64,000 nt of DNA from assembly GCA_001642415.1 (NCBI GenBank), contig LTDK01000173.1:186001-250000 (forward strand). The letters run 5' to 3'. This document shows positions 48,234 to 57,291 of this stretch, piece by piece. The DNA comes from Nematocida ironsii (lineage: Eukaryota > Microsporidia). Made by a program: the position numbers and the translations under genes. Positions within the stretch are counted from its first letter, which is position 1. Each line of letters starts with the position of its first letter. The notes below the pieces were generated by a model. The model did not search any database. It saw nothing but the letters and a program-made list of their open reading frames with translations, and had not been told where the DNA came from.

Positions 48234-48656
48234 ATGCTACAGGAGACATACAGGAATTTCAATACGTGTTTATTTACATTGGCTGGTACTCCTTTACCAT
48301 TAGATGATAATGAAGAATTATTATACATAGGATATAACGTAGGATACTTTATTACAGTAGGTGAAGGTGGCTTATTCAGTACGTATAGACATACTTCTAG
48401 TACAGGTACATTATTTATTACTAATTGTAGATTAATTTATATACCAAAAACACCAACAACAAATTTTTGTTCATTTTTCTGTAAGACAAATGGTATTATA
48501 AATACAACAATAAAAAGTAATAATAAAATACGGTTAGAGATTTCCTTATTTGGTAATGTAATTAGCAAATTAGATTTAAAAATAAGAGATAATTTATCAG
48601 ATACACTTTTAAAAGCACTTAAATTATCACAGGATTATTTGAATTCTATTCAATAA
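48234..48656 (+). CDS. GRAM/PH-like domain protein (WBP2-like)
   Basis: A 140-residue protein dominated by one beta-rich domain. TGTLFITNCRLIYIPKTP (about 58-75) matches the GTLYLTNxRLIFV strand pair of GRAM domains as in WBP2. It is followed by KTNGIINTTIKSNNKIRLEISLFGN and an amphipathic C-terminal helix (DTLLKALKLSQDYL). Such domains bind phosphoinositides or act in nuclear complexes; a TFIIH p62-type PH domain is an alternative. It is followed closely (16 bases) by the next gene on the same strand. Confidence 0.5.
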   Translation: MLQETYRNFNTCLFTLAGTPLPLDDNEELLYIGYNVGYFITVGEGGLFSTYRHTSSTGTLFITNCRLIYIPKTPTTNFCSFFCKTNGIINTTIKSNNKIRLEISLFGNVISKLDLKIRDNLSDTLLKALKLSQDYLNSIQ

Positions 48657-48672
48657 ATTTTATAATTTATTA

Positions 48673-48945
48673 ATGGAGTTAGAGATAAGTAAGGAAGATA
48701 TTGAGAGCATAAAGGAATATTTAAAGAGGAGAGGGAAGGGGATGGTTTGGGTTGGGTATTCATTAAAGAAAAGGAGGTTTATTGAGTACTGCACTAATTA
48801 TTTCTTCTTAGGTGGTGATACTTTATACAGGAAGACTGAGAATGGGTCAGAGAAAGTAATTGGACCAATTAGATTTGGTAGGTTTATGGAGGAGTGGCCT
48901 AAGCGTATGATATATAAAAAGCATGAGAGGAAAACAAGAATATAA
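48673..48945 (+). CDS. Small basic unknown protein
   Basis: 90 residues with higher glycine and arginine content and fewer A/T-ending codons than the neighbours. The central segment FIEYCTNYFFLGGDTLYRKTE resembles in outline the tyrosine-arginine stretch preceding the zinc finger of retroelement integrases (yFxxdgxLYRkt), as also found in some domesticated integrase-derived proteins. No zinc-finger cysteines follow. A basic tail closes it. Function not recognised; it may be a small host-adapted or transposon-derived protein. Confidence 0.5.
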   Translation: MELEISKEDIESIKEYLKRRGKGMVWVGYSLKKRRFIEYCTNYFFLGGDTLYRKTENGSEKVIGPIRFGRFMEEWPKRMIYKKHERKTRI

Positions 48946-49056
48946 TGGAATATAATGGAATATTTCCATATTTGGTAATATTTAATTAGTATACATTTCT
49001 ATATTTGGTAATTTTTAATAAAATAAGAATGATTAAACTATAAATAATTTTATTTT

Positions 49057-49443
49057 TTAATCTAAACATGCTAATGAGAGTCCTCTAATCCGTGAATCTC
49101 TTCCTTCCTGATGATTACTTAGTATGATTATCTGTACATACGCACAGTATTCATCTATTGGTATGGTTATAATAGGCATTTTATCTGTTATTACTGTGCT
49201 TTTTACTCCCCCAGCCATTTCTCGTGTCTTTCCATATCTTATTTCTATATCTTTAGGTATATAACTCTTATCCTGTGTATGGCCTAAGTTCATCCTTATA
49301 CTGACTAACTTCTTTATCTGGTTAAAGTCTATTTCTATGTAATGTGGAAGGTTTCCATCTGTGTGCCAGAACTGTTCTAAATTATCACTGAAGAGTTCTT
49401 CTAATCCATGGCCTGGCTTATACGTACTTAAACGGGCTTCCAT
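49057..49443 (-). CDS. DOC1: Anaphase-promoting complex subunit APC10/DOC1
   Basis: A 128-residue DOC domain. YKPGHGLEELFSDNLEQFW (8-26) and HTDGNLPHYIEIDF (27-40) match the KPGfGvxxLrDdnxxTyWQSDGxqPHxvxixF start of APC10. QDKSYIPKDIEIRYG (57-71) matches the DESYTPxxIxVRxG strand, and ILSNHQEGRDSRIRGL near 108-123 the NHQNGRDTHIRxI motif used for degron recognition. It lacks the N-terminal and C-terminal extensions of larger homologs, including the terminal Ile-Arg tail that docks on APC3. Nuclear/cytosolic ubiquitin ligase subunit. Confidence 0.93.
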   Translation of the reverse strand: MEARLSTYKPGHGLEELFSDNLEQFWHTDGNLPHYIEIDFNQIKKLVSIRMNLGHTQDKSYIPKDIEIRYGKTREMAGGVKSTVITDKMPIITIPIDEYCAYVQIIILSNHQEGRDSRIRGLSLACLD

Positions 49444-50183
49444 AAAAATAAATTATAAGACATTGTATAATAAATTATAAATAATACACATTGTGTAATA
49501 AGTAATGTATAATGTGTAATAAGTAATATACAATGTGTAATAAATAATAAATAAAATAATATATGTGTAATAAATTATAATTCATTGTGTAATAAGTTAT
49601 GTATAACTTACTATTACTATGTATACTATGTGTAATAAGTTATGTTATATTTAGCATATTGTGTAATAAGTTATGTTTACCTGTATATATTATAATACAT
49701 TGTGTAATAAGTTATGTTATAATGTGTACTAGTTTATTAAAATAAAATTAATTTATTGTCTAATGTGTAATAAGTTATGATTGGTGTGTAATAAGTTATA
49801 TACTATGTGTAATAAGTTATGCCATGTTATATACTATTTATTATGTATTATGTAATAAGTTTTATACATTGTGTAATAAGTTATGCCATGTTATATACTA
49901 TTTATTATGTATTATGTAATAAGTTACGCATACTTTATATCAATTTAATAAATCATCAGTTGTATAAATATTATAATTTATTATAATACATTGCGTAATA
50001 AGTAATAATAAGTAGTATATGTGTAATAAGTCTTATACATTGTGTAATAAGTCTTATACTATGTGTAATAAATTATGTATAACTTACTACTACTATGTAT
50101 ACATTGTGTAATAAGTCTTATACATTGTGTAATAAGTTATATCCTATGTGTAATAAATTATAATACATTGTGTAATAAATCAT
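49444..50183. repeat. Interspersed repeat array, partly duplicate of 33325-33925
   Basis: Plus-oriented TGTGTAATAAGT copies fill 49455-50180. Between about 49680 and 50180 it matches 33325-33925 nearly base for base over long stretches, including a unique AATAAATCATCAGTTGTATA segment near 49950 and 33610. Both copies stop just short of the stop codon of a minus-strand gene. Confidence 0.8.
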
Positions 50184-52550
50184 TTATTTAGCAATACTTG
50201 ATTTAGCAAATGTGATCGAATCAGGATTGATACACGTACTTATATCTCCGACCTCCTGTCCTTCTAATATTTTCCTTAATACCCTCCTCATCATCTTACC
50301 AGTACTTGTCTTAGGTAACTCAGGACATGAAATAATCCTTTTAGGGTTAACAACAGAACCAATCCGCTTCCTTAATATAGTCTTAATATCACTGAATATA
50401 TCACTATCAGATACATCACCTGATTTAACTATAAATATAGTAACACCCTGACCAGTCACCTCATCCTCCTCTCCTAATGCAGCTGCTTCTGATACACCCG
50501 TAACTGAACATACAACACTTTCAATCTCTGCTGTACTTAGTCTATGACCAGCTACATTAATTACATCATCAATTCTGCCTCGTATCCAATAGTACCCATT
50601 TATATCTTTAAGTACTTCATCACCAGTATAGAAATGCCCCTTATACTGGAAATAAGCACTTTTATACCTGTCATGATTCTTTACTATAGTTCTAGCAATA
50701 CCAGGCCAGAAACCTTTAAACAGTAAAATACCAGTCTCACCAACTACTTCAACTACACTATCAGATGATGTACTTACACTACCTGTATTACCTGCACTAC
50801 TTATACCTGTACTACCTGCACTACTTATACCTGCACTACTTGTACTACTTGTACTACCTGCATTACCTGCATTACCTGCATTACCTGCATTACTTATACC
50901 ACTTATACCTGTATTATCTGTACTACCTGCATTACCTGTACTACTTGTACTACCTGCATTACCTGCATTACTTATACCACTTGTACCTGCACTACTTGTA
51001 CCACTTGTGCTGCTTGTGATGTGTGGTCCATCCTTCTTCATAACTATAGGTTGCATACCAAAGAATGGAAATGATGCACTCTCTGGCTTGTACTCAGAAA
51101 TACTTATAAGTGGTGATAACATAACACCACCTGCTTCTGTCTGCCAATACGTATCTATAATAGGAATATTCCCATTACCAAAATACATTGAAAACCAAAC
51201 ATACGCACCCTTATTAATAGGTTCACCAACTGATCCTAATACACGTAATGATGATATATCTATACGATCTAAATCATCAGATATATACTTCTTATAATAA
51301 TTAGCCTTATTAAACGTATCTGTTATACCATGCGTAAATATAGACCTATTACTAATCGGTGAATTAGGTACATGATCAACAGCAGGTGATAATTCATTAT
51401 TTGATTCTGTTATATCATACGGTTTGACTAAATAATCAGGTAATGATTTTTGTAATAGTCTAATTACAGTAGGTGCAGTATATAAATGTGTGGGTTTAAT
51501 CTTATTAATAGATCTAAATAACCTTAATGCATCAGGATATACAGGGACACCTCCAAATACTACTGTAGTTATACCTAATGTTAATGGACCGTATAATACA
51601 TAAGAATGACCAGTAATCCAGCCTAATTCAGCTGTACAGAAGAATATATCATTATCCTGTATATCAAAACAGACTAATGTAGTTAGTGCTGCATATAATA
51701 AATATCCTGCTGTACTGTGGGATAGTCCTTTAGGCTTACCTGTACTACCACTTGTATATAAATGGAATAAAGTATGTTCTGATGGGACGGGTACGCATGG
51801 AATATCTGTGATTGATAAATTTTGATTATTTTGAATATTTTTTGATGTATCAACTGTATTTACAGAATTTTTTAATTTTAAAAATATTTCACCTGAAATA
51901 TTTTCTTTATTAAAAATTAAAATACCTTTTAATAACGGATTTTTTACATTATTTTTAAGAATCTCAATTGAATTTATAACATTATTTAAATAATCAATTT
52001 TTTTACCACCCCTGTAAGTATAATCAGATGTAATAAGCCATACAGAATCAGAATCTTCCATGCGTACAGAAAGACTCTCCGCACTAAACCCACCAAATAC
52101 AACAGTATGTGAAATACCTAATCTAGCACATGATAATGATATAATTAATGCATTAGGTTCCATAGGCATATATATACATACAGTGTCACCCATCGTGATA
52201 CCCTTACTTATTAAATAATCACTGTATATAAGTACTTGTTGTAATAATTCTTTATACGTAATGTGTAATATATTCTCATTATCATCCTCATAAATAATCG
52301 CAATTTTATCAGGGTTAGTTAGTGCATGTCTATCAACTGCATTATAACACGCATTAATTTCACCATCCTCAAACCATTTAATACGACAGGATTCTTGGTC
52401 TTCTGTGTATACGGTGGTGAAATCCTTTGAGAAATTTAAGAGAATCTTGGCTTGTTCCTTAAAAAAATCCTCTTTATGCTCAATACTTCTTACATATTGT
52501 GTATTATATTCTGCTCTTAATCGCTTTCCATGTGCGTATACTTCCTTCAT
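50184..52550 (-). CDS. ACS: Acetyl-CoA synthetase (AMP-forming) with a Ser/Gly/Asn-rich insertion
   Basis: A 788-residue enzyme of the acyl-adenylate family. It makes acetyl-CoA from acetate, ATP and CoA. Motifs in order: WFEDGEINACYNAVDRH near 59-75, the AMP-binding loop YTSGSTGKPKGLSHS near 266-280, DTYWQTEAGG near 463-472, YTGDEVLKDINGYYWIRGRIDD near 640-661, and the C-terminal PKTSTGKMMRRVL, whose lysine is the regulatory acetylation site. Between the MKKDGPHI segment and VVGETGILLFKGFWPG lies an expanded stretch of about 85 Ser, Gly, Thr, Asn and Ala residues (DNA about 50764-51018), in a loop of the core domain. Cytosolic or nuclear. Confidence 0.93.
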   Translation of the reverse strand: MKEVYAHGKRLRAEYNTQYVRSIEHKEDFFKEQAKILLNFSKDFTTVYTEDQESCRIKWFEDGEINACYNAVDRHALTNPDKIAIIYEDDNENILHITYKELLQQVLIYSDYLISKGITMGDTVCIYMPMEPNALIISLSCARLGISHTVVFGGFSAESLSVRMEDSDSVWLITSDYTYRGGKKIDYLNNVINSIEILKNNVKNPLLKGILIFNKENISGEIFLKLKNSVNTVDTSKNIQNNQNLSITDIPCVPVPSEHTLFHLYTSGSTGKPKGLSHSTAGYLLYAALTTLVCFDIQDNDIFFCTAELGWITGHSYVLYGPLTLGITTVVFGGVPVYPDALRLFRSINKIKPTHLYTAPTVIRLLQKSLPDYLVKPYDITESNNELSPAVDHVPNSPISNRSIFTHGITDTFNKANYYKKYISDDLDRIDISSLRVLGSVGEPINKGAYVWFSMYFGNGNIPIIDTYWQTEAGGVMLSPLISISEYKPESASFPFFGMQPIVMKKDGPHITSSTSGTSSAGTSGISNAGNAGSTSSTGNAGSTDNTGISGISNAGNAGNAGNAGSTSSTSSAGISSAGSTGISSAGNTGSVSTSSDSVVEVVGETGILLFKGFWPGIARTIVKNHDRYKSAYFQYKGHFYTGDEVLKDINGYYWIRGRIDDVINVAGHRLSTAEIESVVCSVTGVSEAAALGEEDEVTGQGVTIFIVKSGDVSDSDIFSDIKTILRKRIGSVVNPKRIISCPELPKTSTGKMMRRVLRKILEGQEVGDISTCINPDSITFAKSSIAK

Positions 52551-52627
52551 GTGAAACCAAATTTATTTCTGAATAAATACATAAAAATTTTTAATTGGTT
52601 TGTTTATGTGGGGATTTATTGGATTAT

Positions 52628-54391
52628 TCACCTGTTGAATAATTGGTATAATTCTGGTATTGTGCTTAATAAGATTAGTGTAGGAGTAAATTTAGGGTTA
52701 GTCGGGTTATTATTAGACAGAACTTTCTGGTTATTGTGTAATAAGTCTTGTCTAATATTATTACTTATTGGTATTGTATTATTAATTAATTTATTATTAA
52801 TTAGTAAATTATATTTAATTTGTTTATATAACTTATTACTACTAGTGGTAATAAGTTCTGGACTGGTCAAATTTAAATGTACAATGTGTAATAAGTAAAG
52901 GTCTGTATTATATTGGATGAGTGCCCAGTGGTTAGAAATGAGTCCTATAAGGATGGATTCATTAAGGATGGAATTATCAGAGTCTGGTGGGTTTAAATTT
53001 CTATTATGAATTTCATCTGGTGATTTTTTTATTAAATTACTGTATTTGGTAATATTACTGTATTTGGTAATACTGTTATTTTTAATTTCATTAGCAATAT
53101 TTTTTATTGGTAGATTTTGTTTTATCTCTGGTTTTATTTTCGGGTTAGGTCGGGTTATTTCTGGTGTAAGAAATAAAGTTAGTGGGTTTATTTTATTATC
53201 TGTCCTGACACGTTTTGTTATTGGTGTACTTATGGATACTGCCGTATACACTTCTGGGTTTATTTTAGGATTATCTCGTGGTGTGTCCGTTATTTTTTTT
53301 ATTTCTGATGATTTTTTTATTTCCTTATTTGTGGTTTTAATAATTTTTGTTTCCTTTTCTGGTAATATATTTTGACTTTGTGATACTTTTGTTATACCCG
53401 TCATTCTTTGCGTCTGTAATACTCTCCTTACCTCATACTCTATCTGATTAATAATCTCATCCTCATGCCTTAAATATACTTCTACTTTTGATGGATGTAC
53501 ATTTACATCAACCATATCCTGTGGTATACTTATCTCTAATAAAATAAATGGATGTCCTTTTACTAATATTTCCTTATATAGTAAATATAACCGTTTTTTT
53601 ATTTTTTTTATTTCTACTAACCGTTTATTTATAAATAAAATAAAAACGGGTGATAATAATGATAAATTTGAATGGGATACGTACATGTTATAATATACAT
53701 TACTTAAGGATAATTGTGTAATAAATTTTATATTGACTAATTCATTAACTAACCCAGGTGTAAATATATCTGATAGGGTATGAGTCTTATTACTTCTTAC
53801 ATTATACCTCTTAAGTTCTGACCCTTTAACTACCTCAAATAATACTCCCGTATAAATTATGGAATATTTGCTGATTATTTGAAATATTTTAATTATTTCT
53901 GATTTGTTATTAATAAATTTTTTATATTTTTTATTACAGTTATAAAATAAATCCGTTATTTCTATTTTTGTACCTTTTTTACAGGTAATTTCTTTTTGTT
54001 TGATTAATTTTTGTTTTTCATATTTTACTTCATACCCTATTATACTATCTGTAGATGTACTTACTGTTATATGTGATAGCATAGAAATAGAAGCAAGTGC
54101 TTCTCCCCTGAACCCGAGTGTATTTATGCTGTATAAGTCATTATACTGTGATAATTTACTTGTGGCATGCTTTGTACATAATAAGTCTAAATCAGCCTTA
54201 ATTATACCACAGCCAGTGTCTTCTATGACTATTTTATCTAATAATGTGTCTGATATGGTTATACGTATACTGGATGTATTACTATCTAAACTGTTCTCTA
54301 ATACTTCTTTAATTAATGCTGTTGGTGATGTAATTACTTCTCCTGCTGATATCCTCTCAATTACTTCTTTCGGTAGTAAAGTAATTGTCAT
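52628..54391 (-). CDS. MLH1: DNA mismatch repair protein MLH1, shortened C-terminal domain
   Basis: A 587-residue MutL homolog. The GHKL ATPase has motif I KEVLEN (E29, N33), motif II DTGCG (58-62), the KHATSK loop near 74-79 and GFRGEALASI near 94. The C-terminal part is recognisably MLH1: LIGLISNHWALIQYNTDLYLLH corresponds to FVGxVxxxWALxQhxTkLYLL, and the last residues (TIPELYQLFNR) to the LPDLYKVFERC end. The middle of the C-terminal domain is much shorter than usual, and the terminal Cys is missing. MLH1 pairs with a PMS partner in mismatch repair. It lies in the repeat-rich domain, and two TAATAAGT copies are read through in its frame. Confidence 0.9.
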   Translation of the reverse strand: MTITLLPKEVIERISAGEVITSPTALIKEVLENSLDSNTSSIRITISDTLLDKIVIEDTGCGIIKADLDLLCTKHATSKLSQYNDLYSINTLGFRGEALASISMLSHITVSTSTDSIIGYEVKYEKQKLIKQKEITCKKGTKIEITDLFYNCNKKYKKFINNKSEIIKIFQIISKYSIIYTGVLFEVVKGSELKRYNVRSNKTHTLSDIFTPGLVNELVNIKFITQLSLSNVYYNMYVSHSNLSLLSPVFILFINKRLVEIKKIKKRLYLLYKEILVKGHPFILLEISIPQDMVDVNVHPSKVEVYLRHEDEIINQIEYEVRRVLQTQRMTGITKVSQSQNILPEKETKIIKTTNKEIKKSSEIKKITDTPRDNPKINPEVYTAVSISTPITKRVRTDNKINPLTLFLTPEITRPNPKIKPEIKQNLPIKNIANEIKNNSITKYSNITKYSNLIKKSPDEIHNRNLNPPDSDNSILNESILIGLISNHWALIQYNTDLYLLHIVHLNLTSPELITTSSNKLYKQIKYNLLINNKLINNTIPISNNIRQDLLHNNQKVLSNNNPTNPKFTPTLILLSTIPELYQLFNR

Positions 54392-54943
54392 AAAATTTTA
54401 ATTTTAATTTTATATTTATAGTATAAAATATAATACATAATGTGTAATAAGTAATATATAATACATAATGTGTAATAAGTAATAGTATATGTGTAATATA
54501 TAATAGTATATGTGTAATAAGTAATATATAGTAGTAATTGTGTAATAAGTGATATATAGTAGTAATTGTGTAATAAGTAATATATAGTAGTAATTGTGTA
54601 ATAAGTTTTTTACACTGTGTAATAAATTCTGGCTATACATAGTAATATTTAGTGTATTGTGTAATAAGTTATGCTATATGTCTAATGAGTAGTATATTAT
54701 TTATTGTCTAATGTGTAATAAGTTTTGTTCTCTTGTGTAATAAGTTTTGTACACTGTGTAATAAGTTTTGTTCTCTTGTGTAATAAGTTATAATATATTA
54801 TATATTGTGTAATATGTATTATTATTAATGTATTATGTATTATATATTATTATATTATCCCGTTTATTATATAGTATATTATATATATTACTTATTACTT
54901 ACTGTATTATATATATTACTTATTACTTACTGTATTATATGTT
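54392..54943. repeat. Interspersed TGTGTAATAAGT repeat array
   Basis: From about 54425 to 54830 plus-oriented copies dominate; near 54880-54940 the orientation switches to ATTACTTATTACTTAC. An AAATTTTAATTTT tract abuts the MLH1 ATG. No gene is seen. Confidence 0.8.
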
Positions 54944-55369
54944 TTATTTCTTATTATTACATATATACTTAAGTAATACTTCATTCTCTACTATTAGCCT
55001 GTTATACTCCTCCTTTATACTACTCGTATTTATATCTATCTCCTGATATAATTGATTTAAATAGAATATCTTCTTTATGAAAATATTTTCATCTGCTGCT
55101 ATCTGCTCGTGTGATTTCATGTGCTTATTTAGTGCATCTGATCTACTGTACTCCTTGGTGCATAAAGAGCACTTAAATGGCTTCTCTCTTGTATGGGTTC
55201 TTATATGCGTAAGAAGAGTGCATTTACTTATCCTCTTCTCAAATATTTTTGTACACCCTTTCCACTCACAGGTTCTTACATCTGTTTCTCTTATGTGCTT
55301 GTTTACGTGCTGTGCATAGTCCTTTTGGTCTTGGAATACTTCAGAACAGTCTCCCCATCGACACTCCAT
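54944..55369 (-). CDS. C2H2 zinc-finger transcription factor
   Basis: A 141-residue protein with three C2H2 fingers: C3/C8 with H21/H25, C34/C39 with H55/H59 (TCEWKGCTKIF through HIRTH), and C67/C70 with H83/H87. The TREKPFKCSLC linker is the classical TGEKPF type, and the first two fingers have the C-x4-C spacing seen in PacC/Gli/Zic proteins. A short coiled-coil helix follows (about 95-137). It presumably binds DNA as a regulator; target unknown. It is separated from its neighbours by repeat arrays on both sides. Confidence 0.85.
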   Translation of the reverse strand: MECRWGDCSEVFQDQKDYAQHVNKHIRETDVRTCEWKGCTKIFEKRISKCTLLTHIRTHTREKPFKCSLCTKEYSRSDALNKHMKSHEQIAADENIFIKKIFYLNQLYQEIDINTSSIKEEYNRLIVENEVLLKYICNNKK

Positions 55370-55828
55370 AATTTATAAATTATTTTTATACATATAATAT
55401 TACACATAGTGTAATAAATAATACTTATTACACATAACATAATAAGTAGTTATAGAATAAATATACATAACTTATTACATATAACATAATAAATATTCAT
55501 TACTTATTACACATATAACATTACTTATTACACATTATGTATTATATTTTACTTATTACACATAGCATAATATATTATTACTTATTACATATAACATAAT
55601 AAATATTCATAAGATAATAAATGGTCATAACTTATTACACATAGGATGGATATAACATAATAAATATTCATTACTTATTACACATATAACATTACTTATT
55701 ACACTATTATTACTATATATTATATTATTCATTACTTATTACACTATTATTACTATATATTATATTATTCATTACTTATTATTTATTCTATATTGAGTTT
55801 AAAGTCTTGTCCTATATGACTTATTATA
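55370..55828. repeat. Reverse-orientation repeat array (ACTTATTACACA)
   Basis: From about 55390 to 55800 copies are mainly in minus orientation, with longer modules repeated: a segment reading ACATAATAAATATTCATTACTTATTACAC-like DNA appears twice (near 55489 and 55661), and TATATTATATTATTCATTACTTATT appears twice near 55711-55777. Confidence 0.75.
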
Positions 55829-57274
55829 CTATGTGTATATAGTCATGTCCTTATACTCATACGACCGAATAGTGCACTGTGACTGGTCGTCTGTTAAACT
55901 TAATATGACCTTGTCACCAGTAATTACTTCCATATCAGTTATCCTCATGCCGTCTAATTCAACATACCCATAAAATACTCGTTCAACACAGTTTTTGCCT
56001 AATTTGTATAATTTGGCGGTTTTTTTGTCTGAAATTTTTGATAAAATTTTTTCAGTTATAACGGACTTTTCTTCATCTTCTGTTATAAAAATAAGAATGT
56101 GCCCATTCGAATAGAAAAAGTCTTCTATGCTGACTAACTCTTTCATTATACGATATATAACACCACCAGTGGTAAATACTAATGCATTGTCTAAATGATA
56201 CACAGTAGATTCAGGTATGTAAAAATTTTTACTGTCTAATTTGGTAATAAACCGTTTTTCTGGATTTTCATTAAAATTTGGTAAAAATTTCTCTCTCTCT
56301 TCTTCAATTTCAGATATTTCTACTTGCTTCCTGGAATTCTCTAATAAATAAACATACTCACACACCTTACTAGGTATGTTTATGACTTTAATCATGGTGT
56401 TTGTTTTAATTACTATATATCCCGATTTAGTAATAAAAATTTTCCTGTCTATAACGGATTTTCCTTTAAAATTTTCTCTAATTAAAGAATAATCAACAGT
56501 AATAAACGTATTACTAAGTGAATCACAATCAGTTAATAAAATATTCCCATTTTTACCCTGTGATATAATTAAGTCGCCTACTACTTGCCGTATAAATATA
56601 ATAGGAGATGAATGCCACGTGACACGCCTTAGTACATTACTTTGTATACAATATATTAAAAGTAATGCACTCGTGCCAATTATAAAATATTTTTCAGTCT
56701 TCTCAAGTGAAAATATTTCCGTTTTTGGTAATTTAGAACCTGAAATTATTTCTTGTGTCACTCGAGTTATCATATCATACTGATATAACCCAAAATTATT
56801 AATATAATATATTACACAATCTATTATAATAAATATAGGGTTAGATCGGGTTATATCTACTGTACTAATAATATTATCATTATATACAGAAATAGTACCA
56901 GATACATTATCATACTTATATAAGAATAACTTATCCTTATAAATATACATATCTGGATATGTATTACACTGTATATTACCTATAAACTTAAATTGTTCAT
57001 TACTTATTACACATTGTTCATTACTTTTGATACATTGTTCATTACTTATTACACATTGTTCATTACTTATTACACATTGTGTATTATAATATACACTCTC
57101 TCCTATAATAATGTACATATGCTCATTAATTATCATAAATTTATCAAATTCTATTTTAGGGTTAATTCGGGTTATCTCATTTATATTCTCTATTGAATAT
57201 ATACTAATAATACCACCCTGCATTATATAAATAGAATTATTGCTCACACTAACTGAACACTTTTTATTGCACAT
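55829..57274 (-). CDS. Unknown beta-rich protein with repeat-derived CVISNEQ tandem
   Basis: A 481-residue protein. Repeated beta-strand patterns (IYIMQGGIISIYSIENI, DKLFLYKYDNVSGTISVYND, ALVFTTGGVIYRI) suggest a WD40-like or other propeller, but no GH/WD signatures are clear. Residues about 66-94 contain four copies of a seven-residue unit CVISNEQ, encoded by a 21-base tandem (56993-57076) that contains the TAATAAGT repeat in a frame avoiding its stop codons. The gene starts 17 bases from the divergent gene at 57292. Function not recognised. Confidence 0.6.
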   Translation of the reverse strand: MCNKKCSVSVSNNSIYIMQGGIISIYSIENINEITRINPKIEFDKFMIINEHMYIIIGESVYYNTQCVISNEQCVISNEQCIKSNEQCVISNEQFKFIGNIQCNTYPDMYIYKDKLFLYKYDNVSGTISVYNDNIISTVDITRSNPIFIIIDCVIYYINNFGLYQYDMITRVTQEIISGSKLPKTEIFSLEKTEKYFIIGTSALLLIYCIQSNVLRRVTWHSSPIIFIRQVVGDLIISQGKNGNILLTDCDSLSNTFITVDYSLIRENFKGKSVIDRKIFITKSGYIVIKTNTMIKVINIPSKVCEYVYLLENSRKQVEISEIEEEREKFLPNFNENPEKRFITKLDSKNFYIPESTVYHLDNALVFTTGGVIYRIMKELVSIEDFFYSNGHILIFITEDEEKSVITEKILSKISDKKTAKLYKLGKNCVERVFYGYVELDGMRITDMEVITGDKVILSLTDDQSQCTIRSYEYKDMTIYT

Positions 57275-57283
57275 TCTATAAAA

Positions 57284-57291
57284 AAATTTAA
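57284..57291 (+). promoter_or_regulatory. AAATTT-type start signal
   Basis: AAATTTAA lies directly before the ATG at 57292, in the 17-base gap between two divergent genes. AAATTT-like signals next to start codons have been described in microsporidia. Confidence 0.35.

Noticed and set aside
50765..51019. HYLYYL-rich frame opposite acetyl-CoA synthetase
   Set aside because: It is the antisense of the Ser/Gly insertion in the synthetase and has no independent support.
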